Shown piece by piece: positions 1 to 8,161 of a stretch of 64,000 bases of DNA (the first letter of the stretch is position 1; each line of letters starts with the position of its first letter). A program made the translations under genes and the position numbers. Source of the DNA: Thioalkalivibrio sp. K90mix (GTDB taxonomy: Bacteria > Pseudomonadota > Gammaproteobacteria > Ectothiorhodospirales > Ectothiorhodospiraceae); NCBI RefSeq assembly GCF_000025545.1, contig NC_013889.1, positions 310,001 to 374,000 on the forward strand. The letters run 5' to 3'. The notes below the pieces were generated by a model. That model had not been told where the DNA came from. It did not search any database and was given only the letters and a program-made list of their open reading frames with translations.

Positions 1-2089
1 CCTCGGGCGATCCGGTGACGTGCGCGTCCAGGTTCAGTTGTCCCGCAAGGTCGGGCCATAGCTGGTGCAGTTCCGGGGCGTCTACCCGCAGGCGGAAATC
101 CAGTACCTCGGTCCAGCGGCCCTGTGCGCTCAGGGTGTTGGCGCCGAGTGCCAGCTCCAGCTGTTCGACGGTCAGGGCATCGCCTTCCAGCTCGGCCCGG
201 CCGTGCCCTTCGACCGGCTGCTCGCGCAGGGTGCCGGTCAGGCGTTCCAGTTCAGCTTGCAGATGCAGTACGCCATCCTCGGCCTGCCGGCCGCGGGTGG
301 TGAGTGTCAGGTCGAGGCGGCCCGGCGCCTCGGGCGTGATGATGGCCGGGTCCAGCGCCTCGGCCTGCAGCGCGAGGTCCCAGTCGAGACCCTCGGCCCA
401 GCCCACATCCCCTGCCAGATCCAGGCGCCCGCCGTCGTCCATCGCCAGGCGCAGGCGATCGATCCGGGCGCCGGTCTCGGTCAGGTCCACGCGCCCGTCG
501 CCGGTCACGCCAATGCCATGACTTTCGGCCCGCAGGGGGTCCAGGTGCAATTGGGCCTGGAGCTGTCCCGAGGCGGGGGTATAGCGACCGGATACGGCAA
601 TGCGCAGCTGCTCCAGGTGGCCTTCCAGCTCCTCCTGCAGGCGAGCAAGATCCGGTGCGGTCAGTGCCAGATCCATTTCGAGATCCAGCGCGTGCTCCGG
701 ATCAGCCAGGTCCCCGCCCAGCCCCGCGGCCTGACCGCTGAGGGTAGCCGTCAGGGCGTCTTCGTCGACGTTGAGTTGGCTCTCGCGCAGGCGAGCCGTC
801 CCGTCCGCGAGTGTCAGGCCCAGCTGCCCGGTCAGGACATGGTCCTCGAAATAGCCTCGCAGTTCGTGGATGTCGATCGCGGCTTCCAGGGCCGCGAGTG
901 GTGTTTGTTCGGTATCCAGCGGGAGGCGGCCCTGCAGGTTGGCCCGCAGGCGTTCCAGGCCGGCGTCCATTTCCAGACCCAGGGGGGTGGGGTCGAGGTC
1001 GTCGAGCGCCAGTTGCAGGTCCCAGTCGAGGGCCTCGTCGAAACGGACGGGTCCGGCGAGCGTCAGCCGGCCAGCCCCGGAATCCAGCCTCAGTGTCTCG
1101 ATCTCGGCCATGGACAAATCGCCATGGGCTTGTAGCACGAGTTCGATTGCGGGCAGTTCGTCCAGCCGGGCGCCGCCATCCAGGCCCAGCGACCAGTCGC
1201 CGGGCTCGCCGGAGGCATGGAGCCGTCCCGTGGCGACATGCGCGGTCCGGTCCGGGGCGATCCGGTAGGCGAATGGGGTCCAGGTGGCCTCGACGTCGAA
1301 GCGCGGGTCCCCCAGCGCATTGACCACCTCGGCCTGCAGGGTCAGATCCACTCCGGCGCTCAGGGCATGATGCAGCCGCAGGCGCTCTCGCAGGTGTCCG
1401 TCCAGGTCCAGCCGTCCCTGTGCCTCACTGGTATCGAGGCCTTCGGCCACCGCGTCCGGAAGGGGCGCGGTCCAGGTGCCCTGGGCGGTCACCGCGTAGT
1501 CGCCTTCGGTCTCGACCCGCGCCTGCAGTTGCGCCTGGATCTCCGGCATGTCCAGGTCGAGTTGCTGGAGTTCGATCAGGGCGCCACTGGCGCGGGCCCG
1601 GGCCGCGATCTGCGTGATGGCGACGAGGGGCGTGCCTTCGCGGTACACCCGCAGGTCGCTCAGCAGGACATCCTCCAGTTGTACGGCCAGCGGGAGGCGG
1701 ATCGCATCGGGCAGTTCGAATGGCTCCTCGTCGTCATCGATCGCCTCGGGCGGCAGGTCGATCAGCAGCCCGGTCGCGTGAACGACCGGGATCCTCAGCT
1801 CGCCGCGCAGGCCCGCGCGGGCGTCGATGCTCAGGAGGCCCTCGTCCAGTTCGATGTGAGGGCCGTCCGGCAGCGACAGGTAGAGGCCGTGGATTGCGAG
1901 TTCGGTGAACAGCGTGCCCTCGACGCGCTCGATGCGCAGATCCACCGGGGCGTGTCGCTCGGCCTGCTCGGCCAGCCAGCGCGTGCCATTCTCGGAGGCC
2001 AGCAGCGCGACCACGGACCCCACTGCGAGGACCAGGAGCAGCAGGACCCCGCCGATCAGCCACAGCAGTGCCTTGCCCAGGCGCCTCAC
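1..2089 (-). CDS. tamB: TamB, translocation and assembly module inner-membrane subunit (partial)
   Basis: Large AsmA/DUF490-type protein that spans the periplasm and works with TamA in outer-membrane protein or lipid delivery. The reading frame is open from a GTG start to the window edge (about 696 codons), so the C-terminal DUF490 part lies outside. The N-terminus has a single hydrophobic anchor (about residues 7-30, rich in L/V/G), followed by long beta-rich sequence with the repetitive L-x-G-x-L texture of this family. The GTG overlaps the tamA stop codon in a GTGA arrangement, so translation is probably coupled. Family members of this group usually exceed 1,200 residues, so roughly half is visible. 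The frame was read directly at both ends of the visible part and not at every codon. Confidence 0.85.
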   Translation of the reverse strand, partial: MRRLGKALLWLIGGVLLLLVLAVGSVVALLASENGTRWLAEQAERHAPVDLRIERVEGTLFTELAIHGLYLSLPDGPHIELDEGLLSIDARAGLRGELRIPVVHATGLLIDLPPEAIDDDEEPFELPDAIRLPLAVQLEDVLLSDLRVYREGTPLVAITQIAARARASGALIELQQLDLDMPEIQAQLQARVETEGDYAVTAQGTWTAPLPDAVAEGLDTSEAQGRLDLDGHLRERLRLHHALSAGVDLTLQAEVVNALGDPRFDVEATWTPFAYRIAPDRTAHVATGRLHASGEPGDWSLGLDGGARLDELPAIELVLQAHGDLSMAEIETLRLDSGAGRLTLAGPVRFDEALDWDLQLALDDLDPTPLGLEMDAGLERLRANLQGRLPLDTEQTPLAALEAAIDIHELRGYFEDHVLTGQLGLTLADGTARLRESQLNVDEDALTATLSGQAAGLGGDLADPEHALDLEMDLALTAPDLARLQEELEGHLEQLRIAVSGRYTPASGQLQAQLHLDPLRAESHGIGVTGDGRVDLTETGARIDRLRLAMDDGGRLDLAGDVGWAEGLDWDLALQAEALDPAIITPEAPGRLDLTLTTRGRQAEDGVLHLQAELERLTGTLREQPVEGHGRAELEGDALTVEQLELALGANTLSAQGRWTEVLDFRLRVDAPELHQLWPDLAGQLNLDAHVTGSPE

Positions 2090-3876
2090 AGGTCCGGTCC
2101 CATGGAGAAGTGGATGCGAAAGTCGTCATCGGAGTCCGGACCGTGGGCGATGTCGACGCGGATCGGTCCCACCGGCGAGCGCCATCGCACGCCCATGCCG
2201 ACACCGTAGACCGGGTCGAACTCGGTCCATTCGTTGACGACGTTGCCGGCGTCCACGAACGCGGCGGCGCTCCAGTTGCCGCGTACCGGGATGTCGTACT
2301 CCAGGCTGCCGACCACCTTGTGGCGTCCGCCGATCACGTCGCCGTCCTCGTTGGTCGGGCCGACCTTCTGGTAGCCGTAGCCGCGGATGCTGGCGTCCCC
2401 GCCGGCGAAGAAGCGCAGGGAGCTGGGCAGGTCGCGGACCGAATCCACCTCGGTGAATCCGGCATCGGCGCGGGCCAGGACCCGTCCCGGGCCGATGGCA
2501 CGTACGAACTTCCCACTGGCCAGTACCTGCGCGAACGAGGTGCTGGACAGCAGTTCTTCCTGGGCCCCCTGCACGGTGATGTCGAAGCGGTAGCCGCGAC
2601 GCGGGGTCATCGGGTCGTCCGCCTCCATGCGGCCGATTCGGTAGGAAGGGATCAGCAGACGACTGCGGTCCGTTTCCTCGCCGACGGTGTAGTCCTCGTA
2701 CTCGTAGCGCAGGCCCTCAGTGGTCTGCCAGCCGCCGGTTCGCTGCAGCACGCGGTTGGCCCCGACCTGGAAGCGGTCGGACTGCTGGGTATCGGTGTCC
2801 TCGGTGCGGTAGGTTGTGAACAGGTTCAGCTGCTCGCGCAGCGGGTCGCGCAGCGGTATCGCGTAGTTGAAGCCCACACCGGAGCGCACCGGCGAGGCCT
2901 CCAGCTCTGCGTGATAGCGATGGCCGAGCTGGTTGGCGTAGCGATTCTCGAAACGAAAGCGCAGGCGCGGGCCAATGTCGGTGGAGTAGCCGATGCCGGC
3001 CTCGTAGCTGTGCCGCCGACGGGGTTCGAACTCGGCCACGATCGGGACGTGTCGGTCCTCCGCCTGGTCGCGCAGGGGGCGTACCCGTACGCCGGAAAAG
3101 TACCCCGAGTCATTCAGGTTTCGCTGCAGCGCGATGATCTGCGAGGAGCTGTAGGGATCGCCTTCCTCGAACGGGATCATGCGTTCGACGAACTCCGGCG
3201 CCAGGATGTCCTGGTCCAGCGTGACCCGGCCGATGCGGTAGCGATCCCCCGTATCCATGTGCAGCCGGATGGTCGCGGTGCGGTTCTCGCGGTCGACCTC
3301 CAGGCGGCGGGTGTGCAGGTCCGCGTCGAAATAACCGCGATCCGCCGCAATCCGTGTCATGCGATTGCGCAGGGTGTCGTAGCGGTCATGACGCAGGACA
3401 TCACCTTCCTGGATGTCGGTCTGGCTGAGCACGGCCTCGAACGCCAGATCGCCGACCCCCTCGCCAGTGACCTGGATGTCGATGGTTTCCACTGTGGTCG
3501 GAGGGCCGGGGTCGAACGTCAGGTGCAGGTCCCAGCAGCCGTCGTCGTCGTGTTCCAGACTCAGGTCCAGTTCCGCGTCGTAATGGCCGACGGCGCGCAG
3601 GGCATTGCGGGCACGCTCCTTTGTATCGCGCAGCAGGCGGCGCTCGCGAAAGCCGGGCAGGTCGCAGGGCTGACGCGCCAGGTTGAGGCTGTTGCGAATG
3701 TTCTCGCGCTGGAACTCCGTGCCGCCTTCCAGCACCAGACCCGGTACCGGGCCATCGTCCTCGTCGGCCGCCAGGGGAAACGCCAGCAGCACCAGGAGGA
3801 TCCCGATCCATCTCACCTGCCGAACCGCGTGCGCATGCGACAGGGAAAACGGATGCGGGCGAGAGAAAAGGGTCAT
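2086..3876 (-). CDS. tamA: TamA, Omp85-family outer-membrane barrel of the TAM complex
   Basis: 596-residue Omp85-family protein: N-terminal signal peptide with a hydrophobic stretch ending near ...LAFPLAADE (about residue 37), three POTRA-type segments to about residue 265, and a C-terminal 16-strand barrel domain. The Omp85 loop-6 motif is visible as IRGYG near residue 497, which is diagnostic for BamA/TamA/FhaC proteins. It partners TamB, encoded immediately downstream with an overlapping start. The length suits TamA (about 580) better than BamA (about 780, five POTRA). The start is uncertain because the n-region before the hydrophobic core is long; a GTG about 22 codons in is an alternative. 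Confidence 0.93.
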   Translation of the reverse strand: MTLFSRPHPFSLSHAHAVRQVRWIGILLVLLAFPLAADEDDGPVPGLVLEGGTEFQRENIRNSLNLARQPCDLPGFRERRLLRDTKERARNALRAVGHYDAELDLSLEHDDDGCWDLHLTFDPGPPTTVETIDIQVTGEGVGDLAFEAVLSQTDIQEGDVLRHDRYDTLRNRMTRIAADRGYFDADLHTRRLEVDRENRTATIRLHMDTGDRYRIGRVTLDQDILAPEFVERMIPFEEGDPYSSSQIIALQRNLNDSGYFSGVRVRPLRDQAEDRHVPIVAEFEPRRRHSYEAGIGYSTDIGPRLRFRFENRYANQLGHRYHAELEASPVRSGVGFNYAIPLRDPLREQLNLFTTYRTEDTDTQQSDRFQVGANRVLQRTGGWQTTEGLRYEYEDYTVGEETDRSRLLIPSYRIGRMEADDPMTPRRGYRFDITVQGAQEELLSSTSFAQVLASGKFVRAIGPGRVLARADAGFTEVDSVRDLPSSLRFFAGGDASIRGYGYQKVGPTNEDGDVIGGRHKVVGSLEYDIPVRGNWSAAAFVDAGNVVNEWTEFDPVYGVGMGVRWRSPVGPIRVDIAHGPDSDDDFRIHFSMGPDL

Positions 3877-3971
3877 GAAACGATGATACCGGCTACCCGC
3901 GTGGATTCGGCAAAGAGCGCGTCCCTATCAGTGTCCCGTACGCGGGTACGAGTTCCCCGGCAGGGTGAGAA

Positions 3972-5087
3972 CTAGACGCTCGGGCAGTCCACTCCGCTCC
4001 CGCGCGAGAACACCACCAGATGGGTGAAGTCCAGGCGCAGGCGCACATGCTCGCCGATCACGAAGTTGTCGTGACTGGGTGCCATGCACAGCACGCTGAT
4101 CCCGTCGGGTAACTTCAGGGTGTAGAGAAAGTCGGCCCCGCGGAAGGCCTTGTCGAGGATCTCGGTTTGCACCGTACCCTGTTCGTTGTCGATGGCGATA
4201 TCGTCGGGGCGTACCAGCACGTCCACTGCGGTGCCGGGCGGGAGATGTTCGGACATCGAACCCTGGAGCTCGCCAAAGGCGGTGTCCACGCGATCTTCGG
4301 TGCAGACCATGCCGGGGATCAACGTGCCTTCCCCGACGAAATTGGCGACAAAGCGGTCCGCGGGGCGGTGATACAGGTTGTAGGCGGTATCCCACTGGGC
4401 AATGCGCCCCTGGTTGATGACCGCGATGCGGTCGGCAAAGGCGAATGCCTCGTGCTGGTCGTGGGTCACCAGGATCGCGGTGGTGTGCTCCGCGCGCAGG
4501 ATGCGGCGCACCTCGCGGGCCAGGTCACCGCGCAGCTCTACGTCCATGCTGGAGAAAGGTTCGTCCAGCAGCAGGAGCGCGGGTTTCGGCGCCAGGGCGC
4601 GTGCCAGCGCGATGCGCTGCTGCTGGCCGCCGGACAGGGCGTGCGGATAAGCCTCGCCGTACCCGGGCAGGCCCACGAGTTTCAGCAGCGTCTGCACGCG
4701 ATCGGCGCGCGCATCGCGGCTCCAGTCGCGAATGCCGAAGGCGATGTTGTCAGCGACACTCAGGTGTGGAAACAGCGCGAAATCCTGAAAGACCATGCCG
4801 ACGCCGCGGCGCTCAGGGGGCACCGTATGCCCGGGCTCGCTGACGGCGCGTCCGCCCAGATGGATGGCCCCGCGCATCACCGGTTCGAAGCCCGCAATCG
4901 CGCGCAGCAGGGTGGTCTTGCCGCAGCCGGAGGGGCCCAGCAGGCAGCCGATCTGCCCCTCGGGCAGGGCCAGCGAGACTCCGTGCACCACGGCCTTGCC
5001 GTCGTAGCCGATGTCGATATCGTCGAGTTCCAGCAGCGGCGTGTGGGCGACCTGGATGGCGGCGTTGGAGGTGGCGGCTTGTGTCAT
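3972..5087 (-). CDS. fbpC: Ferric iron ABC transporter ATP-binding protein
   Basis: 371-residue ABC ATPase that powers Fe(III) import through the FbpB permease. Walker A GPSGCGKTT lies at residues 51-59, the signature LSGGQQQR and Walker B LLLLDEPFSSMD follow, with the H-loop histidine in VTHD. The C-terminal ~100 residues form a TOBE-type domain as in FbpC/PotA transporters. An ATG at 5087, two bases after the stop of fbpB, is preferred over an upstream ATG that would lie inside fbpB. The order permease-ATPase behind a ferric-type binding protein supports iron specificity; thiamine or phosphonate transporters have a similar build, but the neighbours argue for iron. Confidence 0.93.
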   Translation of the reverse strand: MTQAATSNAAIQVAHTPLLELDDIDIGYDGKAVVHGVSLALPEGQIGCLLGPSGCGKTTLLRAIAGFEPVMRGAIHLGGRAVSEPGHTVPPERRGVGMVFQDFALFPHLSVADNIAFGIRDWSRDARADRVQTLLKLVGLPGYGEAYPHALSGGQQQRIALARALAPKPALLLLDEPFSSMDVELRGDLAREVRRILRAEHTTAILVTHDQHEAFAFADRIAVINQGRIAQWDTAYNLYHRPADRFVANFVGEGTLIPGMVCTEDRVDTAFGELQGSMSEHLPPGTAVDVLVRPDDIAIDNEQGTVQTEILDKAFRGADFLYTLKLPDGISVLCMAPSHDNFVIGEHVRLRLDFTHLVVFSRGSGVDCPSV

Positions 5088-5088
5088 G

Positions 5089-6858
5089 TCAGGTCGTACC
5101 GGCAGGCATGGGAAGCGGTTTTTGCGGCGCATCGGCCTCGGCGTCCGGGCGCTGGTTGGGTGCACCCTGACCAGGCCGCGAGCGGCCGATGGTCATTGAC
5201 AGAAGGATAACGGGAACCAGTCCGACCAGCACGATGGCCAGTGCGGCACTGGAGGATTCGGCCAGCCGCTCGTCCCCGGCCAGCTCGAAGGCGCGCACGG
5301 CGAGGGTGTTGAAGTCGAACGGGCGCAGAATCAGTGTCGCGGGCAGCTCCTTGAGCACATCGACAAAGACCAGCAAGAGCGCCGTCAGTAGCGTGCCGCG
5401 CATGATCGGCAGGTGCACGCGGGTCAGGGTCTGCAGCGGTCGCATGCCCAGCGAACGGGCGGCGTCGTCCATGCTCGGCTGGATCTTGCCCAGGCCTGCC
5501 TCCACCGTCTGCAGCGAGACCGCGAGAAAGCGCACCGCGTAGGCGAACAGCAGGGCGAACACGGTGCCGGACAGCAGCAGCCCGGTCGACAGCCCGAAGG
5601 TGTCGCGCATGAAGCCGTCCAGGGCGTTGTCGAAGGCGGCGAACGGGATCATCACCCCAATCGCGATCACCGTGCCGGGGATCGCGTAGCCCATGCCCGC
5701 CACGCGTACGGCGAGGTTGGTGAACGGGCCGCCCTGCATGCGCTTGGCATAGGCCAGTACCAGGGCCAGAACCACGGCGATCACGGCCGCGGCGACCGCC
5801 AGCCAGAAGGTGTTGAACACCAGCTCGGCAAAGCGGGCGTTCATCCAGTGGTCGGTGGTTTGTGCCGCCCAGATCGAAAGTTGCGCGGCGGGCAGCAGGA
5901 AGCCGAGTACCACCGGCAGCAGGCAGGCGGTGAACGCCGCCGCGGCCTTCCAGCCCTGCAGGCGATAGCGCGGCAGGGTGGAATAGCGGCGGCTGGTGTG
6001 ATGGAAGCGGGCCTTCGCGCGCGACCAGCGCTCCAGCACGATGAGTATGAACACGAAGGTCAGCAGCACCGCCGAGAGCTGCGCGGCGGCGGCCGGGTCG
6101 CCCAGCCCGTACCAGGTGCGGAACACGCCGGTGGTAAAGGTGCTGATGCCGAAGTAGGCGACCGTGCCGTAGTCCGCGAGCACTTCCATCAGCGCAAGGG
6201 TCAGCCCGGCGATGATCGCTGGGCGGGCCAGTGGCAGGGCCACGCGGCGAAACCCGCCGAAAGGACCCTGACCCAGCGTGCGCGAGACTTCCAGCACGCA
6301 GACCGACTGCTCCAGAAACGCCGCGCGGCTGAGCAGGTACACATACGGGTAGAGCACCAGCATCAGCATGACCATCGCCCCGCCCAGCGAGCGGATCTCG
6401 GGAAAGAAGTACTCCCCGTAGCCCAGCCCGGTCAGGTCACGAATCAGGCTCTGCACTGGCCCGGAGAAGTCCAGCATGCCGGTATAGGTGTAGGCAATGA
6501 TGTAGGCCGGCATCGCCAGCGGCAGCATCAGCGCCCACTGGAAGATCCCGCGTCCGGGAAACTCGCACATGCTGACCAGCCAGGCGACCGGAACCCCGAT
6601 CAGCAGCACCCCAATGCCGACGCCGACCACCAGCGCCAGGGAGTTGGTGACGTAATCGGCCAGTACCGTCTGGCGCAGGTGTTCCCAGACCTCGCCTGCC
6701 GGGATGAATACATGCCCGAAGATCACGAGCACCGGGAGCGCGAGCACCAGCGCCACCGTGATCGCCACGACCGACCACAGACTGAACGATAGTCGCGGTC
6801 TGCCCCAAGAAATGGTTCGCGTAGCGGGCAGGGCTGGGTTGGAGGGCTGGGCGCTCAT
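5089..6858 (-). CDS. fbpB: Ferric iron ABC transporter permease (two fused BPD domains)
   Basis: 589-residue inner-membrane permease with about 12 predicted hydrophobic segments arranged as two homologous binding-protein-dependent transport domains. Each half contains an EAA-type cytoplasmic loop that docks the ATPase: EVSRTLGQGPFGGFRRVALPL in the first half is split by the usual glycine, and DDAARSLGMRPLQTLTRVHLP occurs in the second half. Fused two-domain permeases of this length are typical of FbpB/SfuB iron(III) systems. It lies between fbpA, from which it is separated by a hairpin attenuator, and fbpC, which starts two bases after its stop, so it probably forms one transcription unit with both. 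Confidence 0.93.
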   Translation of the reverse strand: MSAQPSNPALPATRTISWGRPRLSFSLWSVVAITVALVLALPVLVIFGHVFIPAGEVWEHLRQTVLADYVTNSLALVVGVGIGVLLIGVPVAWLVSMCEFPGRGIFQWALMLPLAMPAYIIAYTYTGMLDFSGPVQSLIRDLTGLGYGEYFFPEIRSLGGAMVMLMLVLYPYVYLLSRAAFLEQSVCVLEVSRTLGQGPFGGFRRVALPLARPAIIAGLTLALMEVLADYGTVAYFGISTFTTGVFRTWYGLGDPAAAAQLSAVLLTFVFILIVLERWSRAKARFHHTSRRYSTLPRYRLQGWKAAAAFTACLLPVVLGFLLPAAQLSIWAAQTTDHWMNARFAELVFNTFWLAVAAAVIAVVLALVLAYAKRMQGGPFTNLAVRVAGMGYAIPGTVIAIGVMIPFAAFDNALDGFMRDTFGLSTGLLLSGTVFALLFAYAVRFLAVSLQTVEAGLGKIQPSMDDAARSLGMRPLQTLTRVHLPIMRGTLLTALLLVFVDVLKELPATLILRPFDFNTLAVRAFELAGDERLAESSSAALAIVLVGLVPVILLSMTIGRSRPGQGAPNQRPDAEADAPQKPLPMPAGTT

Positions 6859-6933
6859 GGAGTGCGAATAATAAAGGTTCTTGTTTCGAATACCACCAAG
6901 ACCGCTCCCCCATTAAAGGCTTCGCAGAAACAG

Positions 6934-6961
6934 CAAGCCCCCGGGCGGAGCCGGGGGCTTG
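6934..6961 (-). terminator. Hairpin attenuator between fbpA and fbpB
   Basis: A perfect 11-bp GC-rich stem (CAAGCCCCCGG paired with CCGGGGGCTTG, 6-base loop) lies 24 bases after the fbpA stop. No strong U-run follows in the direction of transcription, so it probably acts as a partial terminator or mRNA 3'-end stabiliser, letting the binding protein be made in excess over permease and ATPase. Confidence 0.65.
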
Positions 6962-6985
6962 CGAAACGCGTGGGCCCGAAGGGCA

Positions 6986-8023
6986 TCAGCGCCAGCGTAC
7001 GCGGTCCATGATTCGCACTGCCTCGCTGTTGTTGTCGCCCAGCAGGTGCAGCTCGATGTCGTCGGACTTGAACTCGCCAAAGCCCTGCAGGATCTCGCTG
7101 GCCGGCACATCATCCCGGATCGGATATTCCTGGTTGGCCTCGGCGTACCACTCTTGCGCCTCCTGCGAGGTGAGGTACTCGATCAGGCGGATGGCGTTGT
7201 CGCGGTTCGGGGCATGCGCCGTCACGCCCGCACCACTAATGTTCACGTGTGTACCGCGGTCGTCCTGGTTGGGCCAGAAGACGCCGATCTGTTCGGCGAC
7301 ATCGCGGTCGCTGCCGTCGCCGTCGAGCATCAGCCCCAGGTAGTAGGTGTTGGCGATCGCAACATCACAAACCCCGTCGGCCACTGCGCGAATCTGGTCG
7401 CGGTCGCCGCCCTGCGGCCGGCGCGCCATGTTGTTCACGATGCCCTCGGCCCAGGCCTCGGCAGCCTCCGCGCCCTCGGTCGCGATCATCGCGGCCACCA
7501 GCGACTGGTTGTAGACGTTGTCGGACGAGCGGATGCAGATGCGGCCTTCCCATTGCTCGTCGGTCAGGGCCTCGTAGGTGGACAGGTCATCCGGATCGAC
7601 CCGGTCCTTGTGATAGAGGATTGGGCGCGCGCGCAGCGACAGGCCGTACCACTCGCCTTCGGGGTCGCGATAGCGCTCTGGGATGTTCTCGTTCAGCGTG
7701 TCGGATTCCACAGCCTGCAGCACACCCGCCTGCTGGGCGTGGTGCAGGCGGCCGGCGTCCACGGTGATCAGCACGTCCGCGGGCGAATTGCGCCCCTCGT
7801 GACGCAGGCGCTGCAGCAGGCTGTCGGCACTGCCGGTGACCAGGTTGACCTTGATGCCGGTCTCCTCGGTGAATTGCTCGAGCAGGGGCTGGATCAGGTT
7901 CTCCTGCCGCGCCGAGTAGAGATTGACTTCGTCTTCGTCAGCCGGGCTGCAGCCGACCAGGGGCATGGAGACGGCCACGGCCGCGGCGGCCATCACCAGC
8001 CAGGAAAGGGGGCGAAACGACAT
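6986..8023 (-). CDS. fbpA: Ferric iron ABC transporter substrate-binding protein
   Basis: 345-residue periplasmic binding protein of the FbpA/FutA (iron transport, class of bacterial transferrins) family. The N-terminus has a signal sequence with a lipobox-like LVGC at about residues 22-25, so it may be an inner-membrane lipoprotein. The mature start VNLYSARQE is typical of the family, and an NTYYLG motif in the C-terminal half carries the adjacent tyrosines that coordinate Fe(III). The ATG at 8023 is chosen over a start 22 codons earlier because the signal peptide begins there. It heads the fbpABC operon, and a Fur-box-like sequence lies 31 bases upstream. Confidence 0.93.
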   Translation of the reverse strand: MSFRPLSWLVMAAAAVAVSMPLVGCSPADEDEVNLYSARQENLIQPLLEQFTEETGIKVNLVTGSADSLLQRLRHEGRNSPADVLITVDAGRLHHAQQAGVLQAVESDTLNENIPERYRDPEGEWYGLSLRARPILYHKDRVDPDDLSTYEALTDEQWEGRICIRSSDNVYNQSLVAAMIATEGAEAAEAWAEGIVNNMARRPQGGDRDQIRAVADGVCDVAIANTYYLGLMLDGDGSDRDVAEQIGVFWPNQDDRGTHVNISGAGVTAHAPNRDNAIRLIEYLTSQEAQEWYAEANQEYPIRDDVPASEILQGFGEFKSDDIELHLLGDNNSEAVRIMDRVRWR

Positions 8024-8053
8024 GCTGAATCTTCCATCGATTGTGAATTGGAC

Positions 8054-8072
8054 GAGAACGATTGTTATTTGT
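8054..8072 (-). promoter_or_regulatory. Probable Fur box upstream of fbpA
   Basis: Read on the minus strand the site is ACAAATAACAATCGTTCTC, matching the 19-base Fur consensus at 12 positions by eye, with the best agreement in the AATCGTTCTC half. Its place directly upstream of an Fe(III) uptake operon makes iron-dependent repression by Fur likely. The match count is manual and no scoring was run. Confidence 0.6.
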
Positions 8073-8126
8073 GTTCTCATCCTTGTCAACGATTTTCTGC
8101 GGCCGGTTCGGGTTTTGAGTCGCGCC

Positions 8127-8152
8127 GTGTAAATTGATCAGCGTTTCCCTAA
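8127..8152 (-). repeat. Single end of the GGGAAAC-CTGAT inverted-repeat element, before glnE
   Basis: Read on the minus strand this is TTAGGGAAACGCTGATCAAT followed by TTACAC, which matches the terminal repeat of the element at 12023-12305. No partner end is visible nearby. It lies 10 bases before the glnE start codon. Confidence 0.65.
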
Positions 8153-8161
8153 GCTTGGCCC

